A DNA stretch of 26,100 nucleotides from Coemansia sp. RSA 922 (Eukaryota > Kickxellomycota > Kickxellomycetes > Kickxellales > Kickxellaceae). The first letter of the stretch is position 1; each line of letters starts with the position of its first letter. A model generated the notes under the pieces. That model was not told the origin of the DNA and made no database searches. It was given only the letters and a program-made list of their open reading frames with translations. The translations under genes and the position numbers were made by a program. This document shows, in pieces, positions 18,659 to 26,100 of this stretch. The stretch is from assembly GCA_027577415.1 (NCBI GenBank), contig JANBQS010000212.1:1-26100 (forward strand), in the 5' to 3' direction.

Positions 18659-19446
18659 CCTATTCGACATGTTATAAAGGATCAGCTACGAGACACGTTA
18701 GAGAGCTTCATGCTCTGTCAATGGTAAATGCTGGCTCAGCTTCGAGCCTCGCGACCCACACAATAGCAGCTGACAGGGCGCCTTTATCGATCGAAACAAG
18801 ATAGTCGCCAAGCAAAGCTCCCATATAAAGGAAGTCTAGTCGAATGAGAGCGTTCTAGTATATGCACCAATTATCTAAATGGCCAACAAACGACTCACTG
18901 ATAGTACCACGTCACGCCTACAAAAGGCATTAATGCCAGTAAACAGCTTTTTGTACCCGAGATACGGCCGAGTATCCATAAAACAGTATTTATTTCCTCC
19001 ACCTCGACTAGTCGCAAGATATCTCCGCAGTAACTGTTACGTGGCATGTATGTGGTAGCATTGGTCATCCCGCTATTATAGTAAGCAAGCGGACCCGATA
19101 CATCGCATTGTTAGAAATTTGTCATCAAGCAAGCAAAGAAAAGGGGGCTTGATTCGGGCTCGGCTCGGTGCAATAATACTACCCACTTCTACTCGACGCT
19201 CTAGCCACAAACAACGTGGACTTTCTGCTCCCTCCCCACCTTCCCACTGTATTTTTTAAGCTCTCTAGCAGCATGGCCTAGTTTGCTTTGACTGTGTGGG
19301 AAATGGGCCAGATGAGAAAAAAAAGTCTTGGCAAAAAAAGTAATTGCTATAAAAGTACAAACTCTCAACGTTTCTAGGCAGCTACACCATCTAAACATCT
19401 ACAACACACCAGCTCTTCTTCAATACCACTTACTGAATATCCAAGC
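18659..19446. other. Intergenic region upstream of the aldo/keto reductase
   Basis: About 0.8 kb with no credible coding frame. It includes the promoter of the reductase (TATA box at 19348-19355). I see no RNA gene and no clear repeat. Confidence 0.55.
19348..19355 (+). promoter_or_regulatory. TATA box of the aldo/keto reductase gene
   Basis: TATAAAAG lies 92 bp before the ATG at 19447, which leaves room for a start site and a short 5' UTR. It is the best TATA match before any gene in the window, in keeping with an inducible stress or metabolic gene; inducibility is inference. Confidence 0.6.
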
Positions 19447-20448
19447 ATGTCGTCCCTTCCTACCATCGAAATTGGCGTTCCTGGCGACAAGGTCCGCGTC
19501 CCACGCATTGGTCTTGGCACCATGGGCATGTCCTCTATCTACGGCGCCGTTGATGACAGCGATTCACTAAAAGTGCTCAACCACGCAATCGACATGGGAT
19601 GCACTTTCTGGGACACCGCGGACGTCTATGGCGCCGGGCACAACGAGAGGCTGCTGGGCCAAGTGCTCAAGACCCGACGCAACGACGTCTTTGTGTGCAC
19701 AAAGTTCGGCGTAGAGCATACAGAGGCAGGACCCGACTTCAAAGGAAACTTTGACAAGTTGGTTATCGGCATCAATGGAAAGCCGGACTATGTACGTAAG
19801 CAGGTCGATGTGAGCCTCAAGCGCTTGGGCATTGACAAGATCGACCTCTATTATCAGCACCGCGTGGATCCCAATACTCCAATTGAGGATACAGTCGGCG
19901 CCATGGCTGAACTTGTGAAAGAGGGCAAGATTCGCTTTATCGGGTTGTCTGAGTGCACTGCCGACCAACTGAGGCGTGCGTACAAGGTCCATCCCATTGC
20001 CGCAGTCCAAGTCGAGTATAGCCCCTGGACGACTCACATCGAGACTGACGGACTGCTCGATGCCTGCCGCGAACTAGGCGTCACCGTCGTAGCCTATTCG
20101 CCACTGGGTCGAGGCTTTATGACGGGTCAGATCCGCAGTATCGACGACCTTGACAAAGACGACTGGCGTCGGACTAATCCTCGATTCAAGCCCGAGCACT
20201 TTGCCAACAACCTCAAGCTGGTTGACGAATTCGAAGACATGGCCAAGAAGCGCGGCTGCAAACCTGGCCAAATAGCTTTGGCGTGGCTATTGGCGCAGGA
20301 GAAGAACCTTGTCGTCATTCCTGGAACAAAGAGGATCAAGTACCTGGACGAGAATCTGGGCGCTGGGCAGATCACGCTTACTGAAGAAGAGAACAAGACG
20401 CTTAGAGGATTCGTTAACGCCGCCAATGTTCAGGGCGAGCGCTACTAA
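19447..20448 (+). CDS. NADPH-dependent aldo/keto reductase (AKR8/AKR13-like)
   Basis: This 333-residue protein is a complete single-domain aldo/keto reductase, a TIM-barrel enzyme that reduces aldehydes and ketones with NADPH in the cytosol. The catalytic tetrad is visible: D56 (FWDTADVYG), Y61, K86 (VCTKFG) and H138 (YYQHRVDP). The start RIGLGTMGMSSIYG, the GLSECTADQLRRA loop, the VEYSPW strand and the cofactor-binding VIPGTKRIKYLDENLGA near the C terminus are typical of the fungal and plant AKR13/YakC-like and pyridoxal reductase-like group. Length is normal and there is no targeting signal. The start ATG at 19447 follows a TATA box at 19348. It converges on the NSRP1-like gene, with 137 bp between. 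Substrate cannot be told from the sequence. Confidence 0.92.
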   Translation: MSSLPTIEIGVPGDKVRVPRIGLGTMGMSSIYGAVDDSDSLKVLNHAIDMGCTFWDTADVYGAGHNERLLGQVLKTRRNDVFVCTKFGVEHTEAGPDFKGNFDKLVIGINGKPDYVRKQVDVSLKRLGIDKIDLYYQHRVDPNTPIEDTVGAMAELVKEGKIRFIGLSECTADQLRRAYKVHPIAAVQVEYSPWTTHIETDGLLDACRELGVTVVAYSPLGRGFMTGQIRSIDDLDKDDWRRTNPRFKPEHFANNLKLVDEFEDMAKKRGCKPGQIALAWLLAQEKNLVVIPGTKRIKYLDENLGAGQITLTEEENKTLRGFVNAANVQGERY

Positions 20449-20585
20449 GTTGAAATACACTCTGCTTTGTCTAGACCAATATATTTGACGACCCTTTTTT
20501 ACTATCGAGAATATCAATAATCTAGTAGCGTCCACGGACCATGTTGCAAGTTGTGATCGGACGGTGGTTCTTAAAGGCCACAAGT

Positions 20586-21635
20586 CTAGACTTGCTGCTG
20601 TTTGCGCGCTAGGTAGCGCTGGCGAGCAGCCTCAATGGAGACTGCGTCGTTGCGCCGAGCATACTTTTTGACTAGAGCCTCGTGATCTCGAATTCGCGCA
20701 TCGTCCTTCATCTGTTGCTGAGTACTCAGCCCTTGCTCGATGATGTGGCTGTATGAGCTACGAGAGCCCGCATGACGCCTAAACTCTTCAGCTCGATGAG
20801 TAGTTGTGCTCTCCTTGCCATAGTCGGGGCTGGTGGCCGAGTCCTGCGTCGACAATTGTGTGTGGCGCGGCCTGGCACTACTATCGGCGACGTTAAGTCC
20901 TGATACTAGAGCCTCGCTCTTTCTAACCGAAGAATGGCTAGTGGGGTTATCTTCGACTGTTTGGGCTTGAGACGGTACACTAACACCACTCACAACAGCT
21001 TTGTTAATGTCGTTTCGATCGATTTGGTCCAAGAAACCTCGATAGAAGCCAGCGGCAACAGCAGCGCCATATCCACGTCGGCCGGTGCTCGTCTCTGCCG
21101 CCTCGCGCATATCCTCATCTTCGACAAGTTTTTGGCGCTGCTCCTTTTGCTCCTTGTATGCATTAGTGACAAATGTCTCTTTGTCTGCAAACATGTCGCC
21201 CTCTCTTTCTCGCTCCTTGTCCAGCATCTTTTCTCGCACGACTTCGTGCTGAACCTGTCGTTGCTTAGCGGTCTCCAAGATCTTCTCCATATACCGCGGC
21301 TTCAAGTCGTCGGCTTGTTTGCGAGCTCGCTTCGATCGGTCTCGAGCATTGCTGATCTCGTCGTACACCTCGTCATATGCGTAAACTGATGGATCTGTCG
21401 CCTGAAGCTCGGACGCCAACTTTTCCGAGGCGCGTGTCTGTGAGCCACCTGTAAATATCGGCTTAGTGAGTCTGTGGTCATCTAGGCTCGAAGGAGTGTC
21501 TGGCTCGGCAAATACAGACTTTTTGGAGCGAGCAGCTTCGCCGTCCTTTGGTACATCTTTATGTCTACTCTCTGCCGTAGATGCGCCTTGCTTGGATACA
21601 TTCAACCCAAACTTTAGCCCCGTGGTTTTGCGCAT
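20586..21635 (-). CDS. NSRP1: NSRP1/CCDC55-like nuclear speckle splicing regulator
   Basis: This 349-residue protein resembles NSRP1 (CCDC55, DUF2040), a nuclear speckle protein that affects alternative splice-site choice in animals. The N terminus KFGLNVSKQ matches the family's YGL-type start. Residues about 78-205 are the diagnostic coiled-coil region: DPSVYAYDEVYDEIS, then a basic helix, LKPRYMEKILETAKQRQ, EREREGDMFADKETFVTNAY and finally GFYRGFLDQ. These follow the human motif order (VYEYDSIYDEM, PKYIHNLL, FDDKEAFVTSAY, GFYRHLL). The remainder is polar and probably disordered, ending in a basic helix (EAARQRYLARKQQQ). The frame continues upstream to 21740, but those 35 residues are Phe-rich translation of an AT tract, so the start is placed at ATG 21635. 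Its role in fungi is not established; the family assignment is firm. Confidence 0.85.
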   Translation of the reverse strand: MRKTTGLKFGLNVSKQGASTAESRHKDVPKDGEAARSKKSVFAEPDTPSSLDDHRLTKPIFTGGSQTRASEKLASELQATDPSVYAYDEVYDEISNARDRSKRARKQADDLKPRYMEKILETAKQRQVQHEVVREKMLDKEREREGDMFADKETFVTNAYKEQKEQRQKLVEDEDMREAAETSTGRRGYGAAVAAGFYRGFLDQIDRNDINKAVVSGVSVPSQAQTVEDNPTSHSSVRKSEALVSGLNVADSSARPRHTQLSTQDSATSPDYGKESTTTHRAEEFRRHAGSRSSYSHIIEQGLSTQQQMKDDARIRDHEALVKKYARRNDAVSIEAARQRYLARKQQQV

Positions 21636-21861
21636 TATAGATATTAAAAATATAGGTACAAAAAAGTTACAATAGTGGAAGAACAAAGCAAAAAAAAAAA
21701 GTCTCATAAAAATTCGCCTATCAAGACCACAAAAAAACATAACATGTTAGTAGTGATTGGGTCTCTTTCATGTGACACTGCGTGTGTTTGAACGTTTACA
21801 CAAAGTTTATATATAAAAGAAATTGTAGTTTAAAAAGTATTAAGGTAGGGTAAAACCGGTT

Positions 21862-23337
21862 CTATTCTTCTCGGCGAGCTCTCCAATAGCAATGAAGTGG
21901 GAATGCCAACACAGATATAGCGCAAATCGTGCACAGCACGGTACTCATGGACATCAGCATCCGCAGGAATCCAATGATGGCATAGAGACCTGACGCAATT
22001 GGCGGGAGAGAGATGTTGGCCATTCCCTCGGCGATCCACGCCAGAGAATAGCACTGTGCCATTGCGTGTGATCCTGTGGAATTGATATAGTCGCCAAATG
22101 CACTCTGTGCGGGCACAATAACCAACATTGACGTAATTGAAAACAAGGCATATCCAAATATAAGCACCGGGTAACTGCCAGCTACTGCTGTGACGGATAG
22201 AGAAACAAGCATCATTAGAACGCCGACTGCAATTGTGTAGTAGCGCATGCGCTCTCCGTGTCTAGAAATAACCGAATCGTTGATATACCCCACGGCAGGC
22301 ATTGCTAGAATAAGTATTCCACCAACAATCATAAACGCAATGCCTATGTCGCCCGGCGAGTCGCCAAATTTGTCGTACAAGCGTAACGGGAATACTGTTT
22401 CAATTACGCTTTGCATTCCCGTGCCAACAAAGATCGATACTGTAGGCCCGACAACTGGGAGCTGCAGTAATAATCGAACAATCTGTAAACTACTGTGAGC
22501 GCCGCTGGCGCTGCTTATTACCTCGGACTTTGATGTGGGCAAATTGCTGGCATCAGAGTCGCTCGGAGTGCTACCAGTCGAAGAAATAGATACGCAACTG
22601 TTACATGTCGTCGCACCGACTTTTTCACTAGGGCGATCGCTGGTGCTTGTCCGCCTAGAGGCTATTGTCGACTCGATTACTCTTAGATCTGATGCGCTGA
22701 TGGATAATGACGACTCAGCATTTCGGACCAGGGTCTGCCGAATATCAAGCGAGTTGCGCACAAACAACAGGATCAACAGAAACTCGGCTACTCCAAGCCC
22801 CATGGCGATTATAGCAATGCCGCCAACGCCCATTTTCTCGTATGCCTTGCCGCCTAGTAGTGGGCCCAGCATGTTGCCGATATTGTCAAAGACAAACAGG
22901 ACTGCCATTTTGAAACCAAGCAAGTTGGCCGGATAGACGTCAGCCACAGTTGTAAATAGCATAGTGTCGGCGATGCTTGATGCCGCCCCCAGGATTAGGC
23001 GAAATGCCACGATTTGGTGAAAGTGCTTGGCATAAAAGAACACTACACCAGCTACCACGTAGAGCGCGGCCGCAACCAGCTGTGGCACCAAGCGATTTTG
23101 CGTGCGGTCGCTAATGTACCCAATGCTGCACCCTGCAACTAGTCCGCCTACGCCAAACGCGGCGGTTATTACGCCATTGCTAGAACGCGGCTCATGTAAT
23201 ACTCGCTGGAGAAGGTCGGGGATACAGGCGATGGTCAGCGTATAGATAAGTCGGTTGACTAGTGCTATCAATGACGAGGCTACCCAGATAGTCGCCGGCG
23301 TACTTCGAACCTTGGTTGCTATATGTGGCAGTCGCAT
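21862..23337 (-). CDS. Major facilitator superfamily transporter, DHA1/SLC18-like
   Basis: The 491-residue protein has about twelve membrane helices in a 6+6 arrangement with a long Ser-rich cytosolic loop at about 205-292. The motif-A region after helix 2 reads GYISDRTQNR (73-82), a weakened G...DR.GR form. Helix 4 carries FRLILGAASS and helix 5 NIGNMLGPLLGG, which resembles the antiporter motif C. Together these suggest a proton-coupled exporter of the drug:H+ antiporter or vesicular amine transporter type at the plasma or vacuolar membrane; substrate unknown. The ATG at 23337 is followed by a short basic N terminus. A related gene lies upstream on the same strand at 24682-26100, about half identical in the N-terminal halves by eye, so the two arose by tandem duplication. 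Confidence 0.88.
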   Translation of the reverse strand: MRLPHIATKVRSTPATIWVASSLIALVNRLIYTLTIACIPDLLQRVLHEPRSSNGVITAAFGVGGLVAGCSIGYISDRTQNRLVPQLVAAALYVVAGVVFFYAKHFHQIVAFRLILGAASSIADTMLFTTVADVYPANLLGFKMAVLFVFDNIGNMLGPLLGGKAYEKMGVGGIAIIAMGLGVAEFLLILLFVRNSLDIRQTLVRNAESSLSISASDLRVIESTIASRRTSTSDRPSEKVGATTCNSCVSISSTGSTPSDSDASNLPTSKSEVISSASGAHSSLQIVRLLLQLPVVGPTVSIFVGTGMQSVIETVFPLRLYDKFGDSPGDIGIAFMIVGGILILAMPAVGYINDSVISRHGERMRYYTIAVGVLMMLVSLSVTAVAGSYPVLIFGYALFSITSMLVIVPAQSAFGDYINSTGSHAMAQCYSLAWIAEGMANISLPPIASGLYAIIGFLRMLMSMSTVLCTICAISVLAFPLHCYWRARREE

Positions 23338-24681
23338 TCGAATACTGCTTGCAAGCTGTGTATAAAAAATAGTGATGAATGTAACAAAGGCGTGCCTGAT
23401 CGATAATCGATGGGACGAGTAAAAAGTTCAAGTGCTGAGAACAAAAAGTTAGTTGATAAATGGCTCCGGGAAGAAGGAAACGTCTGGCGCCGTGTGTCTG
23501 AAGGTTGTCCTATCTATCGAGCTCTAAAAAAAAGGAGGGAGTTCAGGGATATTGTTTAGGCTGAGCGTCTAGCGGATTAGCGTGAAAGCAGTAGCAAATC
23601 TTAGCGACAAGATGCAATGCAGCAGGCGTGTGCGTGAGACGCAATGACAAAAAGGCAAAGTGGCAATATCGGTCACTCGGCAGAAAGTAAAAAAAAGGGG
23701 TGTGTGGATGCAAGCTTCAAAAGCCGATATTAACGTGCTTCAATAGGGGGTGGTGTATTTGTGCATGCGCTTTAGAGGATGGCGTTATATTGGCACTTTA
23801 TCATGTTTGAAAAAAAAGCAGTCTGCCAAAAGCTACCTTGCCATTTTCTTATTTACTAGGTAGGTGCACAAAATTGGGCTGTAGCCGGCTGACTTTAGTG
23901 GCCAGTATTGCCTGCATATGCCGCTGGAATGTTAAGCCCTGACGAGCGTGGCAACACTACCCTTGTGGATAGCCTGCCCACGTTACCTGCGCCCTTCTTC
24001 ACCTCGTGCTGCCACAGTACAACAATGAGATAGAAAAAGTACAAGTAACGTCACTATACAAGTGCTAATACGTCAGCGGTGTCCCCCAATTAAGTTTGCG
24101 TTGTTGTGTTTTGTGAAACTCCGAATGAGCGCCTCGTATCACGCGTCAATCCTTCAATGGCCAAGCGCGAGTACTCATATCCATTCATGTTTTAGAGTAT
24201 ATGCAGCCCTCCATTAGTAGATACACTCTTGTAATAAAGCAGTCCAGTTGACCCAATTTTTAGAGTAGTCAACCTATCCATTGCCATCCTTGAAGTTTGG
24301 CCAATGCAATTATTCTTTATCGGCAATGATAACATTAGCCTCAATATCGGTAATCAAAAGCATGACTAAATTCTATTGGCACATGCGGACAGACTTCGGC
24401 TAATGTGCAACCAGTTACCGCCATTCACCAACTGTCACTGTAATATTTACTAGACTTTCTAGTAAACTAAACTGACTACAAAAAGTCGCCGTGAGCATTA
24501 TAAATTCTTTTTGGACGCTGCCCGCATAGTATGCTAACAACTTGATATGCAGAATACACCTGCATTAGCACATGTCACATTTTAATTAGCCAGATTACTT
24601 GCAATATATTATTTGCTAACAATAAACATGACTCTATCCAACTGCTTGTGAGAGAATACGCTAAACCATGCAACAGCCGGC
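23338..24681. other. Long intergenic region between the two MFS genes
   Basis: About 1.3 kb without any open frame of appreciable size except a short minus-strand extension at the left edge. It contains scattered A runs but no recognisable RNA gene or repeat. It must hold the promoter of the gene at 21862-23337 and the 3' UTR of the gene at 24682. Confidence 0.6.
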
Positions 24682-26100
24682 CTACTGCTTCCCAAGTAGC
24701 TTGCGGACTGGATAGATCAAGCAAGCTGCTGCGCACACAATACACGTGCTAGCCGATAGTCCGATAATAGGCTTGGTAAACCCAGACGAGGCATAGAGCG
24801 CCGAGCCAATGGGTGGCATTGCAATGGCACCCACTGCCCAAGCAATAACGGATATCGAGCAACTCTGAGCCATGGCATTAGTCTCGGTGCAGTTGACAAG
24901 CTCGCCATACGCGCTTTGAGCTGGAACGTACATACACAAGTTGGTTAGAGCTAATAATACATAGCCAACCATCATGAGCGCGTACGAGTTGGCTAGGGCC
25001 ATTACCAATATGGCAGCAATGGTGGCTAACGAGCCGAAAAGCATGACGTGGAAGCGCATATGGTCGCCATATTTTTCTATGATTCGGTCGTTGGCCTTGC
25101 CAATGAGTGGGACGAGGATAGTCAGCGCCAGGCCAAATATTACAAACGTAATACCGGTGCTGTCAGAACGGTTGAAATAGTCGCTCAGATGCAAAGGTAC
25201 TAGTGCCTCGAGTGTGCACTGGATGCATGTGGCTACAAAGATGGAGAGAGTGGACACAAGTACCGGCAGCTGAGTGAGGAGCCTCCACACTGGCATGCGG
25301 ACAGCACTGTCCTCTTCGCCACTGCTAATGCTCGGGCAACCATGTACAAATCCCTTTGTGGCGCTGTCCGTCACAAGCGCGCCCTTGTGACTAACGTCGT
25401 CCGCCGAGGATGACTGCGGTGACAAAGTATTAATGGTACTGGACTTTTGTGCGGGCGACTCTGTTGCCTTTGCGCATGCACTTAAAGACCTTCGGATAGT
25501 CAAGGACTCTTCTCCGACAGTGAGCAGCAAGACAACCTCGACTATGCCAAACGCGATCACAATCGATGCCGTGCCACGAACACCATGCAACTCAAATAGT
25601 CTTTGCCCGCAGATTGGTCCAATAGTATACGCAATGTTGTTGCAGAAATAGACAATAGCCACCTTGAACCCAAGTAAATCGGCAGGATAGACGTCGCCGA
25701 CCGTTGTGTATAGCATACTACATGCCACGCCTGATGCCATGCCGTTGATCAGTCGAAACAACAACAGCTGGTAATAGTGTTGAGAGAAGTAGAACACGGT
25801 TCCAGCTACTATGTACAAGACGGCTGCTATGAGCTGAAATGGCCAGCGAAAGCCGAGTCGGTCGCTTGGCATTCCGGACGCAAGCGCACCAATAACCCCT
25901 CCTATGCCAAACATCGTCGTAATCACGCCATTGGACGACTGCGATACGTGCATCTGGCTCTGCAGGATATCAGGCAGATTGGCTACAGTTAGCGAGTATA
26001 TAAATGTGTCGATGAATAGGAATAGCGATGAGATAGCCCACACAGTAGAGGCGGACTGACGTACTCGCTTCAGAAGCGGGAATCGCTCTAGAGCCCAGTT
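24682..26100 (-). CDS. Second MFS transporter, paralogue of the neighbour (5' end cut off)
   Basis: The frame stays open to the right edge, giving 472 residues; no ATG has been reached, so the true start lies beyond the window. The visible N terminus (RFPLLKRVRQSASTVWAISS) aligns with MRLPHIATKVRSTPATIWVASS of the neighbour, so only a few residues are missing. Shared landmarks include SSNGVITTMFGIGGV, SGMPSDRLGFR (a better motif A than in the neighbour), FRLINGMASG, TTVGDVYPADLLGFK and PAQSAYGELVN against PAQSAFGDYIN. Helix 5 reads NIAYTIGPICG, so the motif-C-like part is less well kept than in the neighbour. Twelve helices with a central polar loop are visible. Function as an exporter is inferred from the family. 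Confidence 0.87.
   Translation of the reverse strand, partial: NWALERFPLLKRVRQSASTVWAISSLFLFIDTFIYSLTVANLPDILQSQMHVSQSSNGVITTMFGIGGVIGALASGMPSDRLGFRWPFQLIAAVLYIVAGTVFYFSQHYYQLLLFRLINGMASGVACSMLYTTVGDVYPADLLGFKVAIVYFCNNIAYTIGPICGQRLFELHGVRGTASIVIAFGIVEVVLLLTVGEESLTIRRSLSACAKATESPAQKSSTINTLSPQSSSADDVSHKGALVTDSATKGFVHGCPSISSGEEDSAVRMPVWRLLTQLPVLVSTLSIFVATCIQCTLEALVPLHLSDYFNRSDSTGITFVIFGLALTILVPLIGKANDRIIEKYGDHMRFHVMLFGSLATIAAILVMALANSYALMMVGYVLLALTNLCMYVPAQSAYGELVNCTETNAMAQSCSISVIAWAVGAIAMPPIGSALYASSGFTKPIIGLSASTCIVCAAACLIYPVRKLLGKQ

Noticed and set aside
21636..21740. N-terminal Phe-rich extension of the NSRP1-like protein
   Set aside because: It is translated poly-T sequence; the family-typical start (KFGLNVSKQ) follows the ATG at 21635.
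1..26100. CRISPR array, bacterial operon or phage-defence system
   Set aside because: No spaced identical repeats, no ribosome binding sites or operon spacing, and the genes are plainly eukaryotic.

Overview
The window looks like nuclear DNA of a fungus. Genes are compact and mostly intronless. The one clear intron is about 100 bp with a GTAAGT donor and a TAG acceptor. The gene set is fungal or opisthokont: a secreted CBM19-type chitin-binding protein, a peroxisomal adenine nucleotide carrier, a TORC2 HbrB-type subunit, a VPS9-domain Rab5 GEF and an NSRP1-like splicing factor. A near-canonical Integrator subunit 11, a protein usually described as missing from yeasts and other Dikarya, together with an F-box-like gene opening with an SPFQTLP-type motif, points to an early-diverging lineage. 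My best guess is Kickxellomycotina, Coemansia-like; this is inference without any database search.

Layout from left to right: (1) 1-5.2 kb, three minus-strand genes: a VPS9-domain protein running off the left edge, an HbrB/PRR5-like protein, and a two-exon SLC25A17/Ant1-type carrier. (2) 5.2-7.5 kb, an AT-rich intergenic region and then a plus-strand secreted protein with two six-cysteine CBM19-like modules, a Ser/Thr-rich stalk and an unusual C-terminal repeat region. (3) 7.6-11.4 kb, full-length INTS11, then an F-box-like gene interrupted by a single in-frame TGA. (4) 11.66-18.1 kb, an imperfect tandem direct duplication. Each unit holds one minus-strand copy of an unrecognised gene family plus about 1.3-1.4 kb of 3' flank. 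Copy B (15761-17443) is intact at 560 codons. Copy A (13086 to about 13977) lacks most of the N-terminal region, has no ATG in its long frame and carries an N-terminal frameshift. Parts of the flanks are more alike than the proteins are, which is the most unusual signal in the window. (5) 18.2-19.4 kb, mostly non-coding, then a plus-strand aldo/keto reductase behind a TATA box. (6) 20.6-26.1 kb, minus-strand NSRP1-like gene and two related MFS transporters in tandem, the second cut by the right edge.

The genes do not form an operon or a single pathway. They are mainly housekeeping loci (trafficking, TORC2, peroxisome, RNA processing) with a lineage-specific, fast-changing island in the middle (broken F-box-like gene plus the duplicated orphan family). 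The duplicated island and the fungal INTS11 deserve most attention.
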